Shown here piece after piece: positions 11,001 to 18,544 of a DNA stretch of 64,000 nucleotides. This DNA is from Pseudoponticoccus marisrubri (GTDB lineage Bacteria; Pseudomonadota; Alphaproteobacteria; Rhodobacterales; Rhodobacteraceae). Position 1 is the first letter of the stretch; the number at the start of each line of letters is the position of its first letter. Under the pieces are notes generated by a model that saw only the letters and a list, made by a program, of their open reading frames with translations, made no database searches and was not told the DNA's origin. The stretch lies in assembly GCF_001482405.1 (NCBI RefSeq), contig NZ_LPXO01000008.1, positions 116,492 through 180,491 of the forward strand, written 5' to 3'. The position numbers and the translations under genes were made by a program.

Positions 11001-11559
11001 ATGTCGAGCAGGCGGTCTGCAGGTTGATCGACGGCCCGTGCAGGTCCAGCACGTGGCTGAGCCGGGTGGTCATGAAATCCTTGTCATTGCCGGTATGGCG
11101 CAGCAGGAACATGCCCGTGTTCTCGACGAGATCCGGGTTCGAGCAGACATTGAAGTAGAAATACGACCCCATCCCGCAGCCGGCAAAGACGCCGACCTGG
11201 CCGTCGAACTGCTCGGGGACGTGGCCGGCCGTTTCCAGCGCCTCCCACGCGGTTTCCAGGAATTGCCGGTGCTGGGGGTCCATGATCGCCGCTTCCTTGG
11301 GCGAGAACCCGAAGAACTCGGCGTCGAACATCTCGAAATCGTCCAGCGGGGCGGCAAAGGGCACGTAGTCGCGATGCCGCATCAGGCCGGGATCCTCACC
11401 GGCCTCGGCCAGTTCCTCGGCGCTCAGCCGCCGTATCGAGGACACGCCGTCGCGCAGGTTCCGCCAGTAGGCCGCGATATCCGCGGCCCCCGGCAGATGT
11501 GCCGCCATCCCGACGATCGCGATGTCGGTCTCGGCATATGTCCCAGCGTCGCCTGTCAT
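5083..11559 (-). CDS. Type I polyketide synthase, KS-AT-KR-DH-ACP-TE
   Basis: A complete 2158-aa single-module PKS. KS at about 10-440: active Cys near 184 in TACSTSLVA, His in VECHGTGTYLGDP near 319 and KTNIGHLD near 357. AT at about 535-840 with GHSMGE near 639. A KR structural subdomain precedes the KR Rossmann core at about 1175-1380 (YLITGGFGGIG; active-site region ASSSTVTAPAGQVDYVAANE). A dehydratase-like double hotdog follows at about 1410-1680, with His in GEHRTRAGDALLPG and Asp in VHPALLDIA. ACP near 1790-1860 carries the phosphopantetheine Ser in DSFFDLGGHSLIAV. A thioesterase runs from about 1900 to the end (GGFSGGG near 1956). DH after KR reverses the usual cis-AT order. A C-terminal TE suggests this protein releases the chain. 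The ribosome-binding site before the ATG is weak. The product is unknown. Confidence 0.95.
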   Translation of the reverse strand: MTGDAGTYAETDIAIVGMAAHLPGAADIAAYWRNLRDGVSSIRRLSAEELAEAGEDPGLMRHRDYVPFAAPLDDFEMFDAEFFGFSPKEAAIMDPQHRQFLETAWEALETAGHVPEQFDGQVGVFAGCGMGSYFYFNVCSNPDLVENTGMFLLRHTGNDKDFMTTRLSHVLDLHGPSINLQTACSTSLVATHYAAQALMNGECDMALAGGVTIELPQKRGYLYKENEILSPDGACHAFDHRAQGTVFGSGAGVVVLRRMADAVADGDHIWAVLKGSAVNNDGAQKAGYLAPSVDGQASAVAEAQAFAGISADTVDYVECHGTGTYLGDPIEVAALTQAFHETSDAQGHCRIGSVKTNIGHLDTAAGVASLIKASLALHHRQMPPSLGYEAPNPAIDFEASPFRVNDRLTDWPASAHPRRAGVNSLGVGGTNAHVVLEEAPDRGAPGESDFPFQILTLSARSKGALEDGSRRLADHLRAHPEQDLADVAWTLKEGRRAFERRRIVVAESHDEAARLLEEGNPRRVFTHSALDRPETVFMFPGGGAQYAGMARDLYETEPVFAEWMERGLDHLARITAGAGGDVDAARRQIQATWLPEGDTAAADRALLQPSVQLPLILITEVALAQLWMSWGVTPAALTGHSMGENAAACVAGVMGFEECIGLVHLRGTLFDSVAKGGMLSVALSAERLRPYLGEDLDLGAVNAPELSVATGPQAALDALQARLEADGIEVQRIGIDIAAHSRMLEPILAPFRAYLASIPLNPPQIPLTSNRTGALMTEAQATDPDYWVEHLRGTVFFADCVGALAAPNRVFLEVGPGKALSSLARQHPELSANQVLSSLRHPEDRIADDKHMFEVLGRLWALGVSFDWGQVWGEARRLRVPLPTYAFQRSPYFIAPGKAETAETPHYLMKTEALEEWGWKPVWRPRSAALDVDVTHDLAEAPRETWLLFSDESGLASRATARLRAAGHAVVEVRPGDTFSRLTDGNYILAPERGREGYDRLVQDLAARGVLPTRIGHFWLVTGDESFRPGSSFFHRVQEQGFYALLFLAQALEAEGVPRPLHLSVVTNGAARLRDEPLPYPEKATLAGPARVIPRELSGITVGTLDVVLPEQPAAPLWARRRAAEARAAAEAALDMRILEELMATPGNRVAALRGDRRFECAHLPVALSPAPAPKSGGVYLITGGFGGIGLSLAQDFASRGAKLVLVARKALPARADWDSYMARHAPQDPVSRRICAVQTLEATGAEVMVVAADVCNLGQMKALRQTVESYFGRITGIVHGAGVIDDAPLLTKTPASIEDVFTPKIHGTDVLGQVFPDGAVDWMVLFASSSTVTAPAGQVDYVAANEYLNAFARARSGQTRVVALNWGIWNEVGMAAEAVAARSGTLPRAPVEPVALPLLDEMSFDAQGNRVFTTSLDAGDWVIGEHRTRAGDALLPGTGHVTLAAHALAAHEGAQGFELRDLAFLRPLRAAEGGSRDVRVRLRRNDEGYGLDVLADATLNGRKGHALVAQAAVSLMPMTPPVPLDLDAIRARCGTAVTAPAGGKLASAQEVHLEFGPRWKVLDTRALGQGEGLAELSLPALAERDGCLVHPALLDIATGWAMDLIEGYQPTHLWVPVRYARLRVHGPLPDRVVSWVRNAAQNRAGAETASFDVTICDPEGRVVVEVSGFTIRRLDSADMLKTAPPLTAAELEVDAADATQPLSPAEERLAHNLEQGILPAEGVEAFHRALALGLPQVVVSSTDLDALVRQTAAATAAEQAGGQSFERPQLDSDFVPPETEIERVLAGFWEELLGVQNVGVEDSFFDLGGHSLIAVRLFAMVKKAFRVDFPISVLFEAPTIRTCAAMIEAQIGPVEGDGAEAAPKTPERRFSHLVPMHDGDGGARRPFFLVAGMFGNVLNLRHLAHLLGTDRPFYGLQARGLYGDEAPHETIEEAAADYLAEIRQVQPRGPYMLGGFSGGGITAYEMARQLEAMGEEVSLVVMLDTPLPQRRPLERRDRLLIQWQQAREKGVFYPFIWAKNRIAWEFAKRRQVAETGAEHAFHNAEIEAAFYRAVARYRVRPWDGRLVLYRPPLHGKWTVSQGRLVNSERAYVLPDNDWRRFVPHVEVHEVPGDHDSMVLEPNVRVLAAQMREAIQGAEAVADGHGEIVAFPGHQAAE

Positions 11560-11744
11560 GATCGATTACCCCACGTCATGCCGCTCCGCCACCCGGGCCC
11601 GGGTATGACGGCGAAATGCGGCGATTTTTAGGTACCCACTGTTGAGTTGGTCGCATTTTACACGAATTTTCAGACTCTTGGCATCCATGGCGGACACAAT
11701 CGCCTGCCCTGGCGGATTTGTTGCCAATCCGAAAACGACGAAAC
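11560..11744 (-). promoter_or_regulatory. AT-rich spacer upstream of the PKS gene, probable promoter region
   Basis: This 185-nt gap between the flippase stop and the PKS start is clearly AT-richer than its flanks, most of all at 11625-11760. Read toward the PKS it contains GTGTAAAATG (near 11652-11661), whose TAAAAT resembles a -10 box. No good -35 was found, so the promoter itself is a guess. The spacer suggests that PKS-GT2-NRPS is transcribed separately from GT2-flippase, although read-through is possible. Confidence 0.35.
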
Positions 11745-13112
11745 CTATCCATATGTCCCTGCCAGCGCCGCGATGGGCGTCCAGTTCAGCCAGGCGGCCA
11801 GCAGCGCAAGGCCGAGGCCCAGCCCGGCAAAGATGATATCATGCAGCGGGTCCCACGCGCCCATGCGGCGCGCCAGCCAGACCACGACAGGGTAGGCCAG
11901 CACATGGGCCGCCGCCTGCCCGATCAAGGCCCCGATCAGCCCGGCGGCCTCGAGCCCCAGCAGCAGGCAGCCGATCATCAGCGCTGCCCGCGCAGCGGCC
12001 AACACGAAGAAACGCCGCGAGTCGCCCGCCGCCAGCGCCGCCTGGTCATAGGTCATCACCACCAGCAGGGGCATCTGCGCACAGGCCAGAACCACCGCCA
12101 CGGCCCCCGCCGCGTGGTAGCGCGGATCGTAGAGCAGCCCGACCAGCCAAGCCCCCAGCAGGGCGAAGACGCCGACCAGCGCCATCAGCAGCGCGGTCAC
12201 CGCAAAGCGCATCTTGCGCAGCTTGAGGAAGTTGCCGCGGCTCTCGGTCGGCGGTGTCTCGCGGTAGATCGGGATCAGGATCTTGCGCGTCACCAACCCG
12301 CCCAGCATCATCGGGAAGGAGGCGAGGAAAAAGCCGATATTGTAGACCCCGAACAGATCCAGCGGCAGGTATTTTCCGATCAGGATCTTGTCGGCCTGGC
12401 TGAACAGGAAACCGCAGACCGTGGCGAGGAACACCCATTTTCCGAAATTGATCAGCTCGCGCGCCGCCGGCCCTTCCCAGCGGAAGCGATTGCGTGCCCC
12501 CGGCAGGAAGGTGGCGTTCAGGATCACCTCGACCACCGCGCCGACCAGCCCGCTGATCACCAGCGCCCAGACCGACCCGGTCCACCAGGCCAGCAGGATG
12601 CCAACCAGCACGCCCGACAGCTGCGTGCCCATGTCCAGCAGCGTCACCCGCCCCAGCGCAAGATGCCGGTTGGCACTGTCCATGCGTGTCGGCCGGAACC
12701 CGTTGATCAGCAGGGTCAGCGCGGCCACTGGCAGGATCTGCGCCAGGACCGGCTCGCTATAGGCCCAGGCCATGGGCCAGGCACAGGCACAGGCCACCAG
12801 CCACAGCCCGATGCCGCGCAGCACCTGGATGGTCCAGGCCGTGTCCAGGAAATCGCGGTCGTCGCCGCGTTTCGATTGCAGGATCGCCGGCGTCACGCCC
12901 ACATCCGACAGCTGGCCCAGCCCCATCAGGAAGACCATCACCAGCGCCATCAACCCGAAGGCCTCGGGGAAGAGCAGCCGCGTCAGGATCAGGTTCGAGG
13001 CCAGCCGGATCACCTGGCTGAAGCCGAACCCGCCCACGGTCAGCAGCGACGAGCGCAGGATGCGTGCCGAGAGCGACCCGCCGCGCAGACGGTTCAGGGC
13101 AAAGACGCTCAT
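11745..13112 (-). CDS. Wzx-like oligosaccharide flippase (polysaccharide transporter family)
   Basis: A 455-aa integral membrane protein with roughly 12 hydrophobic segments. The MOP/PST-type N-terminus (RILRSSLLTVGGFGFSQVIR, then LILTRLLFPEAFGLMALVM) is typical of Wzx/RfbX/AmsL flippases, which move undecaprenyl-linked glycans across the inner membrane. The conserved middle part, FSQADKILIGKYLPLDLFGVY, fits the same family. Its start overlaps the upstream GT2 stop by 4 nt (ATGA), so the two are translationally coupled. With three glycosyltransferases nearby and a PKS/NRPS downstream, it is the best export candidate for the locus product. Transport substrate is inferred only from context. Confidence 0.9.
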   Translation of the reverse strand: MSVFALNRLRGGSLSARILRSSLLTVGGFGFSQVIRLASNLILTRLLFPEAFGLMALVMVFLMGLGQLSDVGVTPAILQSKRGDDRDFLDTAWTIQVLRGIGLWLVACACAWPMAWAYSEPVLAQILPVAALTLLINGFRPTRMDSANRHLALGRVTLLDMGTQLSGVLVGILLAWWTGSVWALVISGLVGAVVEVILNATFLPGARNRFRWEGPAARELINFGKWVFLATVCGFLFSQADKILIGKYLPLDLFGVYNIGFFLASFPMMLGGLVTRKILIPIYRETPPTESRGNFLKLRKMRFAVTALLMALVGVFALLGAWLVGLLYDPRYHAAGAVAVVLACAQMPLLVVMTYDQAALAAGDSRRFFVLAAARAALMIGCLLLGLEAAGLIGALIGQAAAHVLAYPVVVWLARRMGAWDPLHDIIFAGLGLGLALLAAWLNWTPIAALAGTYG

Positions 13113-13969
13113 CGTCCCCGGCTCCAGCCCTGGTCGCGGCGCGGCGACAGTTTCACGGCCAGCGCGACGCCGGCATAGACGGCAAACCCCGCCGGATCGG
13201 CCAGCGCAAGGCGCAGTTTGCGGGCCAGCGGAAAGGCGGGCTTGTCGTCATTGGCGGCCAGCGCGGGATAGCGCGCAGCAATCTCGTCGACGCCCGCGTT
13301 CTGGCGCCGGCGCACCCTGACCAGGTTGGCCCAGCCCTCGGCGATGGGCCAGCGATAGCCCGCCGCGACGGCGACGCGCTCCTCGGGGCGGAACTGCAGC
13401 CGGGCAAAGATGTCATCCGAGATGATCTGCCCCGGGAACGCGTCCCAGCGCGCCCGGCCGGCGGCATTCACCGCGAACAGGCCGCAGCCCGGCACCACCT
13501 CGGCCATGAAGGGCACGCGGCGCCAGATCCGCGCATAGGCCCGGCTGACCGCGCCCTGCGCCGCAATCTCGACCCTTCCGCTGGCATAGCGCGGCGCAGG
13601 CGTGTCCAACGCCGCGGCCAGCTGCTCCAACAACCCGGGCGAGACAGTCACGTCGGCATCGAGATAGACGCGGATGCTCCCCCGCGCGGCCGCATCCCCG
13701 GCATTGAGCGCGGCCAGCTTGCCGCCCTCGGCACGCTCGATCACCTGCAAGGCCCAGCCCCGCGCGGCAAAGGCCGCCGCTTGGCGGCGCGCCTGTCCGG
13801 CAGTGTCGTCATGGCAGCCATTGGCCACGACGATGACCTGCACCGCCCCGTCGCGCGTCCAGTCCGAGCGCACAAGCGCCTGCAGACAGTCGCCGATCAG
13901 CGCCGCCTCGTTGCTCGCCGGAAGGATGACGGAGATCAGGTCGTCCCGCGCCGTTGCATGCTCTGTCAT
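13109..13969 (-). CDS. GT2 family glycosyltransferase
   Basis: Predicted family-2 glycosyltransferase, 286 aa from the ATG at 13969. In-frame ATGs at 13981 and 13993 are alternatives, and none has a strong ribosome-binding site. Motifs: DLISVILPASNEAALIGDCL at the N-terminus, VIVVANGCHDDT, then GKLAALNAGDAAARGSIRVY and YLDADVTVSP with the metal-binding DAD. A C-terminal hydrophobic stretch (GFAVYAGVALAVKL) suggests membrane association. The stop overlaps the flippase start as ATGA. The divergent GT4 gene starts about 80 nt away, so both probably share a regulatory gap. Likely role: a sugar transfer on a lipid-linked glycan before flipping, inferred from context. Confidence 0.88.
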   Translation of the reverse strand: MTEHATARDDLISVILPASNEAALIGDCLQALVRSDWTRDGAVQVIVVANGCHDDTAGQARRQAAAFAARGWALQVIERAEGGKLAALNAGDAAARGSIRVYLDADVTVSPGLLEQLAAALDTPAPRYASGRVEIAAQGAVSRAYARIWRRVPFMAEVVPGCGLFAVNAAGRARWDAFPGQIISDDIFARLQFRPEERVAVAAGYRWPIAEGWANLVRVRRRQNAGVDEIAARYPALAANDDKPAFPLARKLRLALADPAGFAVYAGVALAVKLSPRRDQGWSRGR

Positions 13970-14047
13970 TGCCGTACCCATGGGGCCACACATTCGAAAA
14001 TACCGCCCCTTTGCTCCGGCGTCTTCACAGGAAACTATGGCCAGAGC

Positions 14048-15334
14048 ATGGACAGGCCGCGTTTAATCCGCGACACCCGTGCCGTGGCGCGGAGGCTGCC
14101 GGACTTCAGGGTATCTCAGGTGACGCAGGGATTGCGTATAGGTTACATCGTCCCGCAATTCCCGGGACAGACCCACATCTTTTTCTGGCGCGAGATCCTC
14201 GCGCTGGAAGCGATGAGGCACGAGGTGCATGTCTTCTCGACCCGCAAGCCCCCCCGCGGCCTGATCGCCCATGACTGGTCGAAAGAGGCCATGGCCCGCA
14301 CCACCTATCTTGGCCGGGTCGACCCGTTGGCGAGCGCGCGCGGTCTGGGCAGGCTGGCCGCGCGGGGGCTGCCGGGATGGGATCTCAAGGCCAGTGCCGG
14401 CTTTGCCCGCGACATGGGCATGGCCTTGGGCGCGGCCGAACGCCTGCGCGCCGAGGCCGAGCGGCTCGAGCTTGACCATGTCCATGCGCATTCCTGCGGC
14501 CGCGCCGCACTGATCGCCTGCCTTGCGCATCACATGGGCGGGCCGGCCTACTCGCTGACGCTGCACGGGCCGCTGTCGGATTACGGGCCGGGCCAGCGCG
14601 TGAAATGGCAGAACGCCGCCTTCGCCACGGTGATCACGCGGAAGCTCCGCGACGAGATCGAGGAGGTGCTGGCCGGCCACCTGCCCGACCGCGTGCTGAT
14701 CCGCCCCATGGGCGTCGATACCGAGGTGCTGCAGCGCAGCGCGCCCTACGCGCCGCCCGAACATGGCCGGCCGATCCGGATCTTCTCCTGCGCGCGGCTC
14801 AACATCGTCAAGGGCCACCAGGACCTGATGTCGGCCACAAGGCAGCTCATCGACCAGGGCGTCGACGTGCGCGTCGAGATCGCCGGAGAGGATGACGAGG
14901 GCGGGCACGGCTATCGCCGCACGCTCGAGGACCATCTCAAGAAGCTGCGCCTGCAGGACCACGTCAAGCTGCTGGGCGCGATCGATGGCGGCGCGGTGCG
15001 CCAGAAACTGGAAGAGGCCCATCTCTTCGTGCTGGCCTCCTGGCACGAACCGCTCGGTGTGGCCTACATGGAGGCCATGAGCATGGGCGTGCCCACGATC
15101 GGCACCGATGCCGGCGGCGTGCGCGAACTGATCGAGGACGGCTCCACCGGCTACCTCGTGGAGCCGGAGAACCCCGGCCAGCTGACCCGCACCATCCGCG
15201 CGCTGGCCAATGACCCCGACGCGCTGCGCCGCCTCTCGAAAGCCGGGCGCGCCCATGTCGAGGCCCATTTCCGCGCTGCACTGGGCGCCGAGACCCTCGT
15301 CGAGCAGATCCGCACGACCCTCGCCACGGGCTGA
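14048..15334 (+). CDS. GT4 family glycosyltransferase
   Basis: A GT-B retaining glycosyltransferase, 428 aa. The N-terminal domain begins GLRIGYIVPQFPGQTHIFFW and contains HVHAHSCGRAALIACLAHH. The C-terminal nucleotide-binding domain has RPIRIFSCARLNIVKGHQDL and the EX7E-type segment ASWHEPLGVAYMEAMSMGVP, then IGTDAGGVRELIEDGSTGYL. This pattern is typical of colanic-acid WcaL-like and other EPS enzymes. I chose the ATG at 14048. A GTG at 14120, nearer the conserved GLRIGY start, is an alternative, because neither start has a strong Shine-Dalgarno. It is divergent from the GT2-flippase pair and probably works in the same glycan pathway. Confidence 0.9.
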   Translation: MDRPRLIRDTRAVARRLPDFRVSQVTQGLRIGYIVPQFPGQTHIFFWREILALEAMRHEVHVFSTRKPPRGLIAHDWSKEAMARTTYLGRVDPLASARGLGRLAARGLPGWDLKASAGFARDMGMALGAAERLRAEAERLELDHVHAHSCGRAALIACLAHHMGGPAYSLTLHGPLSDYGPGQRVKWQNAAFATVITRKLRDEIEEVLAGHLPDRVLIRPMGVDTEVLQRSAPYAPPEHGRPIRIFSCARLNIVKGHQDLMSATRQLIDQGVDVRVEIAGEDDEGGHGYRRTLEDHLKKLRLQDHVKLLGAIDGGAVRQKLEEAHLFVLASWHEPLGVAYMEAMSMGVPTIGTDAGGVRELIEDGSTGYLVEPENPGQLTRTIRALANDPDALRRLSKAGRAHVEAHFRAALGAETLVEQIRTTLATG

Positions 15335-15370
15335 GACGGCGTCATGGGGGCGCTGCCCCCGGCTCTGCGA

Positions 15371-15443
15371 GCCTCCCCCGGAGTATTTCCGGAAAGATGA
15401 AAGACAGCCCGCCCGCGTCTCTTTCATCTTTCTCCAAATACTC
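15371..15443. repeat. Two inverted copies of a REP-like element, possible bidirectional terminator
   Basis: A forward copy (15371-15404, with GAGTATTT then GGAAAGATGAAAG) faces an inverted copy (15418-15443). The two can pair into a long hairpin. It sits between two convergent genes (stops at 15334 and 15491), where a bidirectional terminator would be expected. Single copies recur at 21702, 46672 and 50878. Confidence 0.8.
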
Positions 15444-15490
15444 AAATCCCCACCCACCCGCCTGCGCCCTCGGATAAGTGACGTGCAGCG

Positions 15491-18448
15491 TCAGAAGTCG
15501 CGCGTGAAGTAGACGGTGGCGGGGTCGTCGGAGAAGACGAGCGTCTCGATCGCGGTCAGCAGAACCGGCCCGTCCGGGCCCTGGGCGGTCAGGCGATTCG
15601 TGTCGTCGCGGCGCAACTCGTAGCTCTCCAGCGCGCCGGCCAGGACCGCGCGGTCGGTGCCCGGCCCGCCATGCAGCAGGTCGGCGCCGCCGCCCGTGAC
15701 CAGCGTGTCATTGCCGGTTCCGCCCAGCAGAATGTCCTCGGCCGCGGTGCCCTGCAGGCGCTGGTTGCCGGACCCGCCTGCGCGCAGGATGCCGTCGGCG
15801 AAGGCGGCGGGGTCGCGTTCCGCCCACGCGGTCGGGGCAGAGGCGTTGTAGGCCATCAGCATGTCCCAGCGCGGGTTGGCATCGTCGAGATGGCGCAGCG
15901 CGCCCCAGCTGCCCCATTGCGTGGCCGGGGCCACGTCGACGAAGGCGTTGAACAGCGTGCCGCCCGCCGCCGTCCAACCCGCCAGCAGCAATTCGTACAG
16001 CTTGGCCATCTCGGGCGTGTAGTTCAGCGCGGTGAAGAAGGCGGTCAGCCGTTCGTCATTCACCTGAGCGCCGTGACCGGCCACATGGGTGCCGCCTTCA
16101 TACATCACCAGCCGCAGCCCCGCCTGCCGCGCGGCGCTGGCATGGTAGGGGAAGATCTCCTCGGTCAGCTGGCGCAGCGAGCCCTCTTCCAGCGCCAGCG
16201 TGGCCGGGGCGATGGCGGCCTCGAACCGGGCCTCGCGGACGAACTCGCGCAGGGCGACGCGACGCAGACCCTGCGCCTCGCCGGCCTCGCGGGCGATCTC
16301 TTCGGCGCGGTCCAGCCAGGCATTGACCTGTCCGGCCATCTCGGGCCCGCCCATCTCGTAGCCGAAATAGCCGGTGACAGCGTAGGCGTCGAAGCTCTCC
16401 TTTGGGGCGCGGCCCAGCGACAGATAGGCCAGCGGGGCGTTCAGGATGCTTTCCTCGATGCCGGGCCAGCCGGTATGGGTCGCCACCACGCGCACCAGCC
16501 GGTCCGGGGCGGCCTCGCCGAAGACCTCGGTCCAGATATCCATGACCTGCGCCGCGCGCAGGCCGTAATACTGCGCCCAGCCGGTCTCGCTCTCGCCCCA
16601 GAGCGCCTCGGCCTCGCCCCGTGCCCAGGCCGCCTGCGGGAAGACCTGGTTCCAGACCTCGTTGGACAGTTCCACATGCGCTTTCAGCCGCGGGTCCAGC
16701 GTGTCGCGGACCGTCTCGGCAAAGCGGCGCATGTAGGTGTCATCGGCCAGGTGGGGCATGTTGAACCACGGATCCGCGCCGATCAGGTTGGCCAGCCGCA
16801 CCATGACCTCGACCGGTACGCCCCATTGCGTCCAGCTGGCATCGCTCAGGCGCGGGCGGTCCTGCCAGCGGGTCACGGGCGAGCCGTTGGTCATCATCCA
16901 GTCCATGAACCGAACCGAGCGCAGATCGCGCACACGCGCGATCCAGTCGGGGTTGAAGAGCACGCCCGCCTCCCACAGGGGCAGGTGATCCTCGCGCAGG
17001 ATGTGGATGTCGCGCAGCGGATCCTCGGGATCGGTCTCGGTGATGGACAGGCCCACCACGCCCTCGCCCGGCTCGTAGCTGAAGGTGATCCGCCCCTCCT
17101 CGTAGCGCACGCGGCGCGCGCGGCCGGTCAGGGTCAGCTTGCCGGTGCCTTCGTAGAAGACGAGGTAGTCGCCGCGCAGCGAGTCCGCCCCGGTGGGCTG
17201 GTCGGTCAGCAGCACTGCCTCGAGCGCGGTGACGTCAGACGGCAGGCTGACGGGCCAGCCATTCTCGTCCAGATGCCCGGCGGCGCGCAGTTCCTCGGTG
17301 GTGACCCCGCCCCAGCGGTCGGGCAGGTGGCCGACCCAGCCGCGGGCGGTCTTCATCAGGTCGATGAACGGGTGCTGCGTGGACCAGTCCGAGATGCCGT
17401 TCAGCCCCATGCCCAGCGCCGGCACGCCCTCGGGGCGCAGCCCTGCCGGCGGCAGAGCGACGGGCTGGCGCTCGGGCAAATCCGCGGTCTCGGCCTGCGG
17501 CGCGGGTTCGGGCGCCTCGGCCTGGCGCGTGTCCTCTGCGGTGGCAGCGGCAGCCTCCTGTCGCGGCAGGGCCGCGCGGATCGCGGCGGCGATCTGGGGA
17601 TAGGCGTCGACCACGCGCGGATGCAGCACGGCCGGGGGCTGGAACGCGTCGGGCGGGGCTACGTCGTAGAGCGCGGTATAGGTCACCATCGCGGCCAACA
17701 GGTAGAGCGTCGGCGTGCCATGTGGTGCGCTGTCGGTGTAGAGCGCCTCGACCGGCAGGCCCGCCAGCACGCCACCCTCGGCAAACAGCCCGGCCAGCAC
17801 CTGCGCCACCGGGACCAGCGTCACCGGCGGCCCGTCGCGATCGGTGTTCAGCCGCGCCACGAGGTCGGTGTACCAGTCGTGATAGGCGCCGGCATTGTAG
17901 GCATGGTAGCGGGCCAGCGCCTCGGGCCCCGGGGGAAAGGTTCCGGCCACCTCGTCCATGGCGGACCAGCCCTCGTAGATCATGAGCCGCAGGCCGGGCG
18001 TTTCCGCGTCGAGCCAGCCGATCAGCCGGGTCAGCGCGCCCAGCGGGCTTTCGCCGCTGTCATTGTCGCCCTCGTAGGGCTGGCCGGGAGCGCGGTACTG
18101 GATGAAGTTGGACGGTGCGATCAGCACCGTGTCGAATTCCGACTGGCCGAAGCCGCTGCGCCCGGGAGACCAGACGCCCTGCACCCCCTCGAAGGACCAG
18201 TTGGCGGTCGGTGGCAGCCCGTCGGCAAAGTTGCGCAGGAACCCCCACTGCCCATCCACGGCAAAGCTGCGCCCATCGGCCTGCGCCATCCGGTTCAGCC
18301 AATGCGGGACATTGGTGTGCGCATCCTCCTCGCTCAGGTGATGGATCAGCGAGTTGCCGAACATGTAGACGCGGGTCACATCCCGCTCGGCGGCGACAAG
18401 CCCCGGCACCAACGCGCAGAAAAGCGCAACCACATACACACGGATCAT
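15491..18448 (-). CDS. Secreted protein: SGNH-like N-terminus, clan GH-A-like domain, RTX calcium-binding tail
   Basis: A 985-aa protein with a clear signal peptide (VYVVALFCALVPGLVAAE). Residues 25-290 start with VYMFGNSLIHHLSEED, which resembles an SGNH/GDSL block I. An Ala/Pro/Glu-rich linker follows at about 295-340. Residues 350-880 look like a TIM-barrel glycosidase: NE in HVELSNEVWNQVF (E near 596) and a second Glu in RLVMYEGGTHVAG (near 783) fit the acid/base and nucleophile pair of clan GH-A. The C-terminus carries RTX nonapeptide-like repeats (LLGGTGNDTLVTGGGADLL). Placing an N-terminal signal and an RTX tail in one protein is uncommon. It is convergent with GT4 beside the glycan locus, so it may act on an extracellular polysaccharide; that is inference and no exact family is assigned. 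Confidence 0.75.
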   Translation of the reverse strand: MIRVYVVALFCALVPGLVAAERDVTRVYMFGNSLIHHLSEEDAHTNVPHWLNRMAQADGRSFAVDGQWGFLRNFADGLPPTANWSFEGVQGVWSPGRSGFGQSEFDTVLIAPSNFIQYRAPGQPYEGDNDSGESPLGALTRLIGWLDAETPGLRLMIYEGWSAMDEVAGTFPPGPEALARYHAYNAGAYHDWYTDLVARLNTDRDGPPVTLVPVAQVLAGLFAEGGVLAGLPVEALYTDSAPHGTPTLYLLAAMVTYTALYDVAPPDAFQPPAVLHPRVVDAYPQIAAAIRAALPRQEAAAATAEDTRQAEAPEPAPQAETADLPERQPVALPPAGLRPEGVPALGMGLNGISDWSTQHPFIDLMKTARGWVGHLPDRWGGVTTEELRAAGHLDENGWPVSLPSDVTALEAVLLTDQPTGADSLRGDYLVFYEGTGKLTLTGRARRVRYEEGRITFSYEPGEGVVGLSITETDPEDPLRDIHILREDHLPLWEAGVLFNPDWIARVRDLRSVRFMDWMMTNGSPVTRWQDRPRLSDASWTQWGVPVEVMVRLANLIGADPWFNMPHLADDTYMRRFAETVRDTLDPRLKAHVELSNEVWNQVFPQAAWARGEAEALWGESETGWAQYYGLRAAQVMDIWTEVFGEAAPDRLVRVVATHTGWPGIEESILNAPLAYLSLGRAPKESFDAYAVTGYFGYEMGGPEMAGQVNAWLDRAEEIAREAGEAQGLRRVALREFVREARFEAAIAPATLALEEGSLRQLTEEIFPYHASAARQAGLRLVMYEGGTHVAGHGAQVNDERLTAFFTALNYTPEMAKLYELLLAGWTAAGGTLFNAFVDVAPATQWGSWGALRHLDDANPRWDMLMAYNASAPTAWAERDPAAFADGILRAGGSGNQRLQGTAAEDILLGGTGNDTLVTGGGADLLHGGPGTDRAVLAGALESYELRRDDTNRLTAQGPDGPVLLTAIETLVFSDDPATVYFTRDF

Positions 18449-18544
18449 GACACTGCCCTGTCTGCTGCCTCTTGACCCCGCACTATGCCCGAAGCGGCGC
18501 GGCGGTCAAACCTCGTGGCGTGAGGCAGTGGACGGTGCGCGCCG

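Noticed and set aside
7885..11631. A 1248-codon open frame on the plus strand opposite the PKS
   Set aside because: No recognisable protein features; the minus strand has KS, AT, KR and other motifs in one frame.
15671..18475. A 934-codon plus-strand frame opposite the RTX protein
   Set aside because: His/Gln/Arg/Gly-rich with no motif; antisense of a gene with signal peptide and RTX repeats.
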